From: Microvelia longipes
Taxonomy: Eukaryota; Arthropoda; Insecta; Hemiptera; Veliidae
Length of the DNA stretch: 64,000 nucleotides
NCBI GenBank assembly: GCA_018340805.1
Contig: JACMZG010000008.1
Location: 27,757,914 to 27,821,913, forward strand
Direction of reading: 5' to 3'
Part shown: positions 45,197 to 56,389 of the stretch, piece by piece
Layout of the letters: the number at the start of each line of letters is the position of its first letter
Position numbering within the stretch: the first letter of the stretch is position 1
Position numbers and translations under genes: made by a program
Notes under the pieces: model-generated
Databases searched by the model: none
Told to the model about the DNA's origin: nothing
What the model saw: the letters and a program-made list of their open reading frames with translations, nothing else

Positions 45197-45805
45197 ATAT
45201 ATAATCTTTACCGCTCAGTCTCTTTTCGTCTGTGGAAGAACTTAAACAGTTCGAAACGCTACGTTTTTATAGTCAGTTTTCTAAATGTCTCTATTTATTT
45301 CTCTATAATTAAGTATATGTATGAATGTATTTATGTACGAAATTTTTGTTCCTAGACGTTTCTACGGGACACTACTTTTGAACGCTTTCTCGGATCGAAA
45401 TGAAAAACTTAGTAATCTAGGGGTAAAGTTTGGTACAAAAAATCAATCTTGATAATGTCTCGAACCCAATTGTTTATAAAATATGTGTGACGTCATTAAC
45501 CCACAGCAAAAGCAAAAATTTCAAAAAATTACAAACTTTAAATGTTTATGCATGTACTACAATATTTGTTTATTTACGGAAGTCTAATTTTATTATCAGC
45601 AATAATACTAGTTTTATCGATTGACATACATAACATAATGTAAATAAATCACGTTTTAGGGAATTTCCTTTGGAAAAAAAATCGCTAATGAGATATTTTG
45701 ACTAATACGTTTGAAAATTCGTAATATGATTACAAAAATGATTTAGGACAACAGCAAAAAACCGCGAAACGGCCCGCAGCGGCGAACACCCTCTTGTTTT
45801 TATTT
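45197..45805 (+). repeat. Family 2 repeat, right half
   Basis: GTTCCTAGACGTTTCTACGG, CTTTCTCGGATCGAAATGAA, TGTGACGTCATTAACCC, and a short GC-rich end (GCGAAACGGCCCGCAGCGG, 45768). The same order recurs at 46425-46900. Confidence 0.65.
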
Positions 45806-46084
45806 ATGATAGGTTGATGGTGATGGATATTAGTATGTTTCTTATGTAGTAAATAATACTTCATACAACAACTAACAAATCTAAATCAAGTTGTAAGTGT
45901 CTCATATTTGTTGCAAGGTGTTAAGTTTTGAAAAGAACAAAAGAAAAGAAACTTTATTCCTGCTTAACAAACTCCATACTACTACTGTTTATGCTTTAGC
46001 TGTAAGATCATATTACTTTCTTTTATTTTACCATTATTCTTAACATATTTTACTTCGTCGTCTTCTTTATTAGGAGAGGGAAGT

Positions 46085-46900
46085 ATAGTGAGAAAAAATG
46101 TGAAACCCACTAATGTTGTAAAATATCCATTTCAGCACCTGATCCCTGGATGGATGGATGAGAGTGCACTTTTCTAGAAAATTTGCCTAGTTTAGGCCAA
46201 ATGGCTATACCGAATTAGATGAAACTTGTGAGAGGAAGAATTGATTAGATTTTATTTGAAATTCAAAATAGCGTCTTAAAATGGTATGTGTTTTAGTGAA
46301 TTTTCGAAGAAAAAAGGAGCTTATGAGTTTGGGGTCATGAGGAGGGGTAGAGGTAGGGGTCTTTTGGTATGGGGGAACTCACTGATATCATGAATATATA
46401 AGTATATATGTATAAGATGTTCCTAGACGTTTCTATGGGACACGATAACTTTCGAACTCTTTCTCGGATCGAAATGAAACTTGGTACAATAATTGTAAAT
46501 TTCCAGAACTATATAGTTTATAAAATAAGTGTGACGTTATTAACCACAATAATGACCCCATAAACATTTTAAAAATCACAAACATACAAAAGTTATATAT
46601 TTTATTATCGTATTAGTTTCATTGATAGACATATATAACATATATATAATATATTGTAATAATATAATAACATATATAACACTTTTTTTGACAAATACAT
46701 TTGAAAACTTGCTTATATCGTGGCAGCATGTCTCTTATATAAACTATATAGTAATCTGACGAACTGATATAGGAGAACAATCTTGTGGCAACAAAGCGGC
46801 CCCAAAAAGTAGCGGGGGCCACTTCGTGGCTCCTAGCGCCGACATCTCGTAGCAGCCAAGGGTCCGAAAGCCTCTTGTTTTCATAGAAAAACAACAATTT
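46085..46900 (+). repeat. Family 2 repeat, complete copy
   Basis: Starts around CATTTCAGCACCTGATCCCT, has AGTGAATTTTCGAAGAAAAA, a short AT tract, GTTCCTAGACGTTTCTATGG, CTCGGATCGAAATGAAACTT, GTGACGTTATTAACC, and a GC-rich core at 46780-46880 (AAGCGGCCCC; GCGGGGGCCACTTCGTGGCT) ending in CTCTTGTTTTC. Direct tandem neighbour of the interrupted copy. Confidence 0.68.
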
Positions 46901-46919
46901 GTCTAACCACATTTTTTAT

Positions 46920-49900
46920 AAATTTGCACACAGCTCTTTTAAATATTGTAGATATATGTATATACATACACTTGAATATGTATGTATTTCTTTTTTTTAA
47001 ATGAAATTTGGTCAAAAACCAACTTAATTGAAATTATTTATTGACACTTAGGTTGATGCGACGTCATTAATTCGCTTTGCTGAGTCAGAAAAAAATAATA
47101 AAACATTATAAAATGAAGAATTACAATTTTCCATCGAGAAAAGTTTTTTCTCGTGTTTGTGAGAGGCTAAATTGAATGAATATGGTCCGACGTCGATACA
47201 ACCTCTTAAAGTGACCAAAAAGTTAAAAAACACGTAGGTAAATAACCAGAAAACCTAAAATACAGTAGGTAAACAAAAAAAATTCGACTAGGGTATTGTT
47301 TATGATGTTTTTTAGGACTTTAAATTAAATAAAAGAGTCGATACGCGCATATAAAGTACTCCATGCCAGAGTTCAAGATTTGAAATGTAGAGGTTTATAG
47401 TTTATTATAACAAAAGAATTCTGTATGCGTGCTTCCGTGTGTAACAATCAATTTCTTGCTTAAGTTTCTGTGGTTTTTGGTTCATAACTTAAGTAGAAGT
47501 ATTATGACTGGTCACACTAAGATTCTAAAATTTTCAAAGGAAACGCGCAAAAACTATTTAAGCGTTAAATTTTGTAAGGATTATCATCGATATGTTTATC
47601 CAATAAGATAGGTATGCCCATTTCCTTTGAAATTTCCAGAAAAATTGAGTAACGAATCCTAATGCTACTGCTGAAGTTATAAAGCATAAACCGGAAACAT
47701 AAGCGAAATATCGCTTTCAACGGAAATTTGCCCAACATGTGGACCTCCGCACCAGAATTTTAATAAAATTCTTGATTTTAGTTGCGAAGTGAGCCCCATT
47801 TTTCAATTGCACTATTTATTATGATTGCTATTGATATATTGACCATTATCTAGCGAGCGAAGCGAATCATTTTGATTTTTATAAAATCTGTTAGAAGGTT
47901 TTGATAAGTGTTCCTGATATAATGCATTAGGGCACTGATACCGCCTCTGATCGAAGGACAGTATGATTTAAATTTCTAAAATTGAACCCTTGTGTTATTC
48001 TAATAAGGCAGGTAAGTAATTAAAACTACAAAAAATATCATCACTCTATTTTTATTAGAATGATCTTTGAGTTAGACAAAAAATGTACCAAATAAATAAC
48101 ACTTTCACTGAGAGTTTATCTTTTAATAACAACAACAAAACTTCAGAAAAAGAAAAAGAACGACTGTTTCGATAGCAGTTTTCACTACCCAAAATCTCTC
48201 CTTCGATACCTTTTTCTGTAGCTTTATGGTTTCTTTTTACAAAAGATTTCATTATCTATTATAAAAAGAAATAGGAAAAAAGAATGTTAAACTTTTGTAA
48301 GAACATTACAAAAGCCTAAATGACCAAAACAACGATGTTTTCTTGAGGTTTTTCCTTTTGTTGTTTAAAATCGAGTCCGTTTTCACGACTTTTTATTTTA
48401 TAAATTATCCAAAACTTTTCTTTAATATTTGGTTTTGTTTATTATTAATTCTTCGTTTCTTGAAATGTATTTTTCTTTTAACATTTTTCTTTTTAGATAG
48501 TATCTACTGAATTTATTTATTTTTATTTTATTTTTTTATTTTCTAACAGTTTACAAGAGCATATGCTTGAAAATGTGTAGCCCGTACTTTATATGAATTT
48601 TCTAATTACTATGCTTTGTCTCTATTTGTATTAGGGACTTTAAATTTTGGTACATGCGGTCAGTCAATAATTCTAATGACTTGAGTCTAGTGTTTCATGG
48701 TTTTTGATATTACACATAAAAACTTTTTTTCGAGCTTAGTAAGTCCATTGAGTACATAAATAAGTTTTAGTTTAAGCATACACAGACCATAATGCGTACA
48801 TTAAATTAGTTACGCATTAACTAATTAAAATTTGTTAATTTTAACTACTTCAAATTAAGGTTTAGGTAAGGGAATAAAATAGAATGTCTGCAGTATGAAA
48901 TAAAGATATGAGACATCAAAAGTTCACCAACTTAATAGACAAGCAAAAACAAAGTATGATAACAAGCTTGGTGAGCCAACATTACCAATTCAAAGAACTA
49001 ACAAGTATAAGCGAAATAAAAATTTACCTTTTCCACGAAATAGAATCATATCTTACTGATCATACGAAATGTTGGATCGAAATGTGTTTTCTGTAATGAC
49101 ATAGAACATTCTTTACCCCCTTCCCCCCCCCTCGTTAGGGGTAGAATACTTTCATTTCAGTCTATTTATGTTTAATTCTGTTAAAATTTATTAAAATGGG
49201 TAAGCTTAAGCCCGGAATTCATCTTTAATTAAGCCATATGAAGAAACCTGGGTTTCGATCCGAAGTGTTCATTCCGCTCAACAAGTTTGTTACCTGTACG
49301 ATCGATCCATTTGGACGTATTCTTGTATTTTAGAAATATTCTTATATTTCTTTACTTTATATCAATAATGCTTATTGTTTTGAACAGATTCATAATGGAG
49401 TAGTGGTCCTTTTTCTTTACTGCCACCCTTCGGTTACTTTTATTAAATAAGTTCCGCTAATAGGGGTTTCTTCTTTTCTATAAATGCGCCAATTCTTGGG
49501 TTGCTGGAAATTCCAAGTTCCACTATCCAATATTATTTTATATGGGTTAAATCTTGAGTTGAACCGATTTAATAATACCATCCAACCGTAGACGGTAAAA
49601 GTTCTTCTGAGTTATATCAAAAAAGAATTCACAGGTCTGTTTATTAAGTGTTGATTAAAATTGAAAAGCAGCTGTCAGTTAATATCAATTAGTTTAGTTT
49701 GACTGGTATTAAATCTTTTTAAAAACCTGAATACACAGTTAGTAATGAATGCACTTGGCCCACCCACGGGATTGATTCCGTTCTAATCAGACATGATTTT
49801 ACAACAATTTAACTGTTTATTCGCTCAGTAATAATTATTTTAATGCTTTAACATTAAATCGAAAAATTGCGAAGTATTTCATCAAAATTAGTTATTTTTA

Positions 49901-50671
49901 CTTATATTAAGATTTTAGATGAAACATTTATTATTTCAAAACTTTAAAACGGGGCTAATGTTGGTTTGAGTGCTGTAATGTTTGATGATTATATGGGTTA
50001 AAATATCTCCGCCTTATTTTGAACATTTACAAACTTCGACGAAATTTAGTGAGTATGGATCACGAATTAGGCAAAGGAGAAACAAAGGTTTTAGTTAGAA
50101 TTTAACAAATATTTAAAAATTGGAAACTACTATGGTGGAAGTCATAAGAAACAATTTTAAATTCTTCTAATGTATGACACAATGATGGCATAGAAATTTT
50201 AACGCAATTTGTTCAATGATACTTGTGAAACCATTAACGCACTTGTTACACTAAAGTGTATACTTGTAATAATATGTCACTAACTTTAAATTTTCAAAAT
50301 GGCCACTGAATATTTTTGGAACAGTTAATGTGTATATATATTTCACACTTGTTTTGGTAGCATAGAGTGAAAAATTACTAATAAGGAATGACACTGATTA
50401 GTAATTCTCTTGATTGTTACTTATCTGAACTTACAAGAAAACTTAGAAATTTTTTGACTTATATTGTTATGAATTAATACTAGTATTATTCACTTAAACT
50501 ACCTAGAATTTTGCATTATAATCAAAAATATTTAAAATGTATTAAATGTTTGTAAAAAAAAACCCTGTAAAAATACAGCCTTTGTTTGATAAACGAGGCG
50601 GCATTAAACGCCTCAATATCAGCATATTAGTACCGCTGTTACTTGGTATAGCATAGAATAGTCACCTGCAA
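46920..50671. other. Non-coding AT-rich sequence
   Basis: Apart from the family 3 copy at 47675 and a TGCGACGTCATTAATTCGC patch at 47055 (CRE-like block), nothing recognised. A C-run lies at 49121-49131. Confidence 0.5.
47675..47790 (+). repeat. Dispersed repeat (family 3)
   Basis: AAGCATAAACCGGAAACATA, GGAAATTTGCCCAACATGTG, GACCTCCGCACCAGAATTTT. A lone CGAGCGAAGCGAATC motif (family 1 end) follows at 47853-47867. Confidence 0.6.
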
Positions 50672-50762
50672 AAGGGCTGGAGTACGTAGTTCAGTAGATG
50701 AACTATCATAGACTTTTGTCATACCGTAAACAATTAGTGGGTTAAATCATTTGATACAACCG
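50672..50762 (+). other. Diverged tRNA-like sequence (tRNA-Lys-like), probably SINE head or pseudogene
   Basis: TAGTTCAGTAG at 50687-50697 fits the pol III A-box consensus (TRGYNNARNNG) fully. About 20 nt on, AGACTTTTGTC resembles the anticodon arm of tRNA-Lys(UUU). GTGGGTTAAATCAT at 50737-50750 is a weak T-arm/B box with three mismatches. The acceptor stem does not pair convincingly, so this is not a functional tRNA gene. It could be the worn head of a tRNA-derived SINE. Confidence 0.42.
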
Positions 50763-50783
50763 AGTTTTGCAAAACATGAATAG

Positions 50784-51064
50784 TTGACACAATATAATTG
50801 TGCGAGAGATACCTAGGAAATGCAATGCCAAGCAAAATGCAATGCTACATCTGGGAACTGTTCCATCATTCGACATTCGTCATCATTGATGGCTCGACAT
50901 AATGTCATGTCCCACTCTGTTTCGTTACGTCTAACTCATCAGGAAGCCGACAGATGATTCGTCAATGATGACGAATTTCGAATGATGGAACAGCTCTCAG
51001 AAGTAGCATTGCTTTTTGCTTGTTACATTTCCTAGGTGTATCTCGCTCAATTATATTGTGTCAA
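50784..51064. mobile_element. MITE with ~105-bp terminal inverted repeats
   Basis: Left arm 50784-50889 and right arm 50962-51064 are inverted copies, beginning TTGACACAATATAATTG. Shared blocks include CCTAGGAAATG, GCAATGCTAC, CTGTTCCATCATTCGA and ATTCGTCATCATTGA. Only a 72-bp spacer separates them, and there is no coding capacity. No clear short target duplication was seen next to the arms. However, the 13-mer CAATTAGTGGGTT occurs at 50731-50743 and again at 51062-51074, overlapping the right edge. A non-autonomous DNA transposon is the best fit; the superfamily is unknown. Confidence 0.8.
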
Positions 51065-51481
51065 TTAGTGGGTTGCTCTGCTGAATTATGTTTAAAGGTC
51101 TAGCTGGTCCATCAATATATTTTAAATTAACTATATGTATTTGTTTTTAGAATATTTCTTACTAATAACCTTTTATGGGGTGTTAAGTGTCATTTTATAG
51201 ACGCATTTAATTAATTTACCTAAGATTTACGGAAAACAAAAGAAACTAAGTTAGAAAACATTAATTAGAAGATCTATTAGTGGGAAAATAAAGAAAAGTT
51301 TGTATGCACAAGTGAAAGTATTTATTTATAATCACACAGGGTGCGAGTCGTAACACCTTAACAAATGCCTTAATCTAATAATAATCAAAATGATAAAAAA
51401 ATATTTAAACAAAGACAGAATGCTTCATTATTTCTAGAATTCAAAGGAGTCAAGTATAAATTAAATCAGTCAAAAATAAAT

Positions 51482-52280
51482 ACGGGGTACCTCGAAACTT
51501 TTTCTCATTACATCGGATTTGCTACGCTCATCCTCCTTCCTCCGGACTCGCTTCGCTCGTTCTAAGAATATATAATTTGCTGAATATACAAATTTATATA
51601 TAAAATGTATTTACAGAATATACAAATTTTTACTGCAACACTTCTTGGGACTCATTTCTCCTCAGATAGTAATTACATTAGTTTATTCCCAAAGGTCACT
51701 AATCTAGGTACTGACCTCGCTCGATACCACTTAACTTTTATGATCCAACAAAAATCATAGATATGCATACCGTATAGAAACAAAACTTAGTATACTTATT
51801 TAATACGAAAAGGAATACATTTCTACTAAATTTTATCTCAATTGGATTATTTTCTGACTTTTTGAAATTTAAAAAAAACGTAAAAACGTCATTCGATAAA
51901 AATTAAACTAATGCTGATAGTGTAATAAAACTTGGCACATATGTTAGTCTTATACATGGCTACATGTGTGATAAATCTCAAACTGATCACAGTATTCGTC
52001 CGTGTATTATAAATATTCGAAATTTTTGCTTTCATTATTGAGGGTTAATGACGTCATAAAAAATGTTTTCCGGATAACACAATTAGGCCTTAAGATTGAA
52101 TTTTGTACCAAGTTTTAACTCTCTAACATAAATACACTGGGAGATAAGATGATGACAGACACCCACAGACACTTAAGAGTTCTTAAAAACGCCTGGAACG
52201 GATTATTCCGTTGACATCCCCGTTTCGTAACTCAATACTTTTCCTATATACCTACGGTATAAATGAGGAAAAGTAAAAAT
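51482..52280 (-). repeat. Family 1 repeat, most complete copy (5S-like core, terminal hairpin)
   Basis: About 800 bp and the reference copy. Read on the minus strand: terminal hairpin at 52236-52275 (TACTTTTCCT pairing with AGGAAAAGTA, with an inner stem), a CA/TG-rich patch near 52150, the TGACGTCA block near 52045-52060, a body with GGCACATATGTTAG-type words, the 5S rRNA-like segment at 51685-51740, then two GAGCG(A/T)AGC motifs and the end CGAGGTACCCC. No coding frame. Whether the unit is a SINE, a MITE or a composite is not settled. Confidence 0.8.
51685..51740 (-). other. 5S rRNA-like segment in family 1 copy
   Basis: On the minus strand: AAAGTTAAGTGGTATCGAGC, GAGGTCAGTACCTAGATTAG, TGACC. 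This follows the order and spacing of the 5S gene's internal control region (A box AAGTTAAGC...TCG, then ...GGATGGGTGACCGC), with mutations in the C box. Confidence 0.65.
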
Positions 52281-52639
52281 TGATTGACACGTAAATCTAG
52301 GGACAAATGGACGGTTATTAAGAACAAAGCTATCATTTTAAAAGTTTTGTTTGCGGGTTACAAATGGTTTTAATTTAAATTGTGACTAATTCGAATATAG
52401 ATATCAAGAGGGGACAGTATTTAATATAGGTAATAATTAAGTATTTTGTATAAAAATCTATCATAAACATTTGAAAGATAGTATTTTAGAGCATTAATTG
52501 GAGCAAACCAATAAAACAAACAGAAATTTTTATCTAGTTCACACATTTCTATGTACATTATCTAGTTCACAAAGTTGTATACATGGTTTGAATAGATGTT
52601 TTGTAAAGTAAAAGAAGTACACAGATAATCATACCACAA

Positions 52640-52860
52640 CAGAGGGCTCTCTGCCTTAAAAGTGGAAAGATTCCTGTAGTTTATCACAGCAGCAGAATGG
52701 TCACCAGTTTTTTTGATTGACGGTTTGTTTGATGGTTCATAAATATTTAATCTTAAGTTCTTTATTTATTTAACCGTTATGTTTAATGTTAATAATATGT
52801 TTATGTTGCATAAATATTTTTAATGTAAATATGGAAAATAAATAAATAAAAAAAAGGATG
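52640..52860 (+). other. Possible 3' end of a retroelement
   Basis: A moderately complex ~150-bp stretch passes into AT-rich sequence ending in AAATAAATAAATAAAAAAAA (52841 on), like the 3' tails of non-LTR elements. No frame, and no target duplication identified. Confidence 0.25.
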
Positions 52861-53579
52861 TTAAAATAAATAAAAAAAGTGAGTTTTGTGAAGTCCTATT
52901 TTAATGTCATACATAAGTTTAGCTCAAACTCAACAATAATATTCTAGAACACTCTCCTATGTTGTCTAATCAGACAACAAGGATCATGTTTTTCTTGAAT
53001 ATCCTTAAAGGGGACAGTAATAGGTATATAACACCTATAAACTCATTCGTCCAAAAATATCTTGCAGCTCTACCAGTATCTTAGTTCAACTAACAAACTG
53101 ATAGATACCCCGTATGGTAAGATACCATCCGTTACAAGCAGTAATTTCGTGGAAGACGCAGGTCTTCCTGGGTAACTTCTGAACTCTTTGAAAATCTCTT
53201 TATCCTCGTGAAAACAAATACGATGATAATCTTCTATTGTGAAATCCTAATTTATTACTATTTTAGTCAGTTTTTCCATTATTTGTTTTGTTTATTTAAC
53301 TGTGCGGTGTTATCTTGAAATCAGATACAGTTTTTTATGTTCAACACTTTCATTTGTAACAAAGAAATAAATCTTAAGAAAAAAAGGCAAAATCATTTGT
53401 TACATTTTTATGTAAAGAAGAGAAAATGAACAGGTTTGATGTAATAGGAAAATTGAGAATTACTTATAATGTTACATCAACAATAATAAAATGTGTAAAA
53501 AAATGAAATAAAAAGTCTAATTGTCATGTTGTACAACTATCAGATTACGTAATTTCTCTATTGTATATAGCAATGATCA
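52861..53579. other. Non-coding AT-rich sequence
   Basis: Nothing recognised. Confidence 0.5.
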
Positions 53580-54115
53580 GCCTTAGTAGAGAAACTTACT
53601 ACTCTTAGCGAATTTCCTGAGGATAAAAAATCGCTAATGAAGTGTCTGACATGGTGATTATAGGACCTGGTAGTGTGTCCGGAACCCGATTCATGAAACT
53701 TAAAAAAATCAACTTTATCTAGAAGAGGCCTATTGAAAACAATATTTTTTGACGTCATTAAACCAGCAAAATTTTAAAAAATTTCAATATTAAGCATTTA
53801 AATTTTTAGCGGGGAAAAAGTTCTATATTTATATTTTCTTGATTGCTGAACCGGTTTTTTTTTTTTTTTTTTTTTTTTGGCATTGGCTTTTATTAGCCAT
53901 ACAGCCATTTTATTGCTGAACCGGTTAAAACCGTTCCAAACTCATCGATACGACCACTCTTAGTAAATAAACCATAAAAAAAGCCTTCGGCCTTTTTGCC
54001 TCTTCGCTCCACAGCCTCCACGCCTTACTGTGGCCGCTTAGTGGTGACATGGTTGTTGCACTTATCAGTTCGTCATATTACTGATTTATATAAGTGGCAT
54101 ACTGGCACGGTTTAA
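53580..54115. repeat. Family 2-related repeat with GC-rich core
   Basis: GCGAATTTCCTGAGGATAAA and TTTTGACGTCATTAAACC are followed by the GC core in the opposite sense (AAAGCCTTCGGCC, CTGTGGCCGCTTAGTGG, TCAGTTCGTCATATTACTGA). The 53842-53926 micro-insertion lies inside it. Probably two pieces joined. Confidence 0.55.
53842..53926 (-). mobile_element. Ultra-short retro-insertion: 3' end plus poly(A), with 15-bp target duplication
   Basis: ATTGCTGAACCGGTT occurs at 53842-53856 and again at 53912-53926. Between the copies, on the minus strand, lie about 33 nt ending in AATAAAAGCCAATGCC and then a run of ~22 A. The polyadenylation signal AATAAA lies ~10 nt before the tail. This is the signature of target-primed reverse transcription that stopped almost at once. 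The 33 nt are too few to name the source (LINE, SINE or mRNA). Confidence 0.82.
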
Positions 54116-54145
54116 TCGCTTATAATCGTAAGCGATTATAAGCGA
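54116..54145. repeat. Perfect 13-bp palindrome at a repeat junction
   Basis: TCGCTTATAATCG pairs with CGATTATAAGCGA across TAAG. It sits exactly between the family 2 GC core and the family 1 fragment. Confidence 0.8.
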
Positions 54146-54385
54146 TTTTTCCGAAATTTTCCGCGACTTTTCGAAATCTATGCTCATCTTTGCTTGAGTC
54201 ATTATTGCGGGTTAATGACGTCATAAAAACATTATTTTGCAAATAGCACAACTGTAGCTATAGATTAGAATTTTTGTACAAAGTTTAACTCTTTAGCATA
54301 AATACACTAGAAGCTATGAGGATAACAAACACACACACTCACACAGACAGACAAGTTTGTAAAAACCATTTAGGTTTTTAAAAAA
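54146..54385 (-). repeat. Family 1 repeat, body fragment
   Basis: CATTATTGCGGGTTAATGAC then GTCATAAAA, followed by the CACAACTGTAGCTATAGATT and ACACAGACAGACAAGTTTG words. Neither end is present. Confidence 0.68.
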
Positions 54386-56009
54386 AAATGTATTATTATT
54401 TTTAAAAAAAATGTATTATTATTTTTAAAAAAAAATAATATATGGTAAATTGGAAACATACCTTCACTGAATGATAAAATATGCTTTCAGTCAAGTAACG
54501 CATCTTGGATTGTCTCGTTTACAGCGCTTATTTTAGATATTATCACCATCTCTCCTAGAAACAAGAAAGAAAAAATATATGTATATAAAACTGTTAAAGG
54601 TACTTGAAGGTAGACCAAAAAGTTATACACGAAGGGAAAAAAACTTTTGCTTGGAGTAACTCCTAGGATGGTACCCATGTCGATTTTTATTACTCTGTGC
54701 TACAATTAAAGATTTTGTCCCTCTAGGCTCTGACAAAAAGGCCCCTGTTAATCTACCTAGGCTCCCACAAGACATACAATCAACTATTATTACTCCTTCC
54801 TGAGCTTTAAGACAATAGACAGCTGGACTTCATTCTTGAAGTTGGCAGCAATGTCTTGAGAAAAGGGGCCTTTATCATAAGGCCTTCATTTTCCAAACAA
54901 CCGTAACTAAATGAGGAATTTGACAAAAATAGATTCATTTAAATTTTTTCAATGTTAAGAGTAACTTGTATGCGTTATAGTTAAATTATATTTTCTTATA
55001 TTCATTTCAAAATAAGCTCTTAAATATAATTTTCCATATTTATTGATGCAAGTCAGTTTATATAAAAAACCCAACAGTAAAGGATATAAGATGTTTAGAA
55101 AATTATTAGTAGCGGGAACTCTCCATGGGGTAGCCTACGTCTATAGGTTACCTTTGCCCAGCTGTCAATTTTCAAACCTATTTGGCTTCCAAGACTTGAG
55201 GTGTATGATTATCATATAGTGTGATGATTATATACATTAATTATACATTATTAAATATAATCATAGTTTTAGAGTTAGTTGTTTGTCTATGTTAGAGTTT
55301 TTATTTGCTTGCTCATTTTGTTGATATCCTATTTTAGTGAAAAATTAAAAGTGTATTTTAAGTAAGTAAGTATTTTTTTTAATAACAGCTTCAATAAAAA
55401 GGATATTTATGATGAGTTATTTTGAAGTTTCTCTACAGGACATATACGACTCTACATATATGAACTCAATATATTATGTAACACACAATACAAATGATCT
55501 TGAGATTTGACGTACTTAAAACTATAAAAGAGGTGACTCAGATAGACAAAAGGATACGATATCATTAAAATCTTCTTTTGCTAACAATTTAAATATAATT
55601 AATATGGACGGCAGCTAAAACTTGTCTATTATGAATTCAAATAGGCAAAGTTGTTCCATCTTCCTCAAGTCTGGCTTATGTCATAAATTAGTTATTAAAC
55701 TTTTAAGTCTGACAGAAGAACGCCTACTTGCATTATATTATCAAATATAGAAGCTGTTAGTCATTTTTTGTTTTTGAAAATGACGACCTTTTGTCCTTGA
55801 TTTCTTGACCATTAAAATAACTTTGTATTAACAATAAACTCTGTGGCCATAGATTAAAATTTTATCCATCCCTAAAGGTTACAGCAATATATGTTGAGTG
55901 TAAAAAGAATGGGAGTTGGAGAGAGTTGTTAGAAAGATGTTGGAGAGTAAGAATTTCATCACAAATAAAACCAATACATTCTAAATTAAATGATGACCAG
56001 ACATTTGAA
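54386..56009. other. Non-coding AT-rich sequence
   Basis: Starts with a small A8/TATTATTATTTTT repeat (54379-54440). A hydrophobic 63-codon minus-strand frame at 54487-54678 has no supporting context. Confidence 0.45.
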
Positions 56010-56185
56010 AACAAGAGGCCTTTGGCCCGATTTATAATTTTTTTGAAGATTCGTGATTTTTAAAAGGTTTACTGGGTCATTATTGTGGGTTAATGACGTC
56101 ACACTTATTTTATAAACAATAATACCTAATAGGTATTACCTTGGAGGGTAGGGTAGTACCTCTTAGGTACTACCTAAGAGGTCTT
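56010..56185 (-). repeat. Family 2-related fragment
   Basis: ACAAGAGGCCTTTGGCCC, then GGTCATTATTGTGGGTTAAT and GACGTCACACTTATTTTATA, as in the copy at 46085. Just after, GGTAGTACCTCTTAGGTACT, then ACCTAAGAGG, is a short inverted/direct repeat cluster (56153-56180). Confidence 0.55.
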
Positions 56186-56389
56186 CGGTCTTTTGTTTAA
56201 AAAACGTTTTGAAGTAACTATTCTTGTGCAGATAAATTTGTGTAATAAATGCCTTATTTGCGCCGTTTTAACGTGATAATATACATTTATAAATGGTGAA
56301 CATTTTCTTAAAGATTCGATAGCTCGCAAATATGGTTAGCCCAATTTTTGTGAACGGTCTTAATTTTCTTTTACATCATATAAGTAAAT

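Noticed and set aside
49240..49320. B-box-like GGGTTTCGATCCG suggesting a tRNA gene
   Set aside because: No upstream A box at the right distance and no acceptor pairing.
54487..54678. 63-codon minus-strand frame with two hydrophobic stretches, membrane-protein-like
   Set aside because: AT-rich sequence easily produces Phe/Leu/Ile-rich frames; no conserved motif, no splice context, and family repeats lie next to it.
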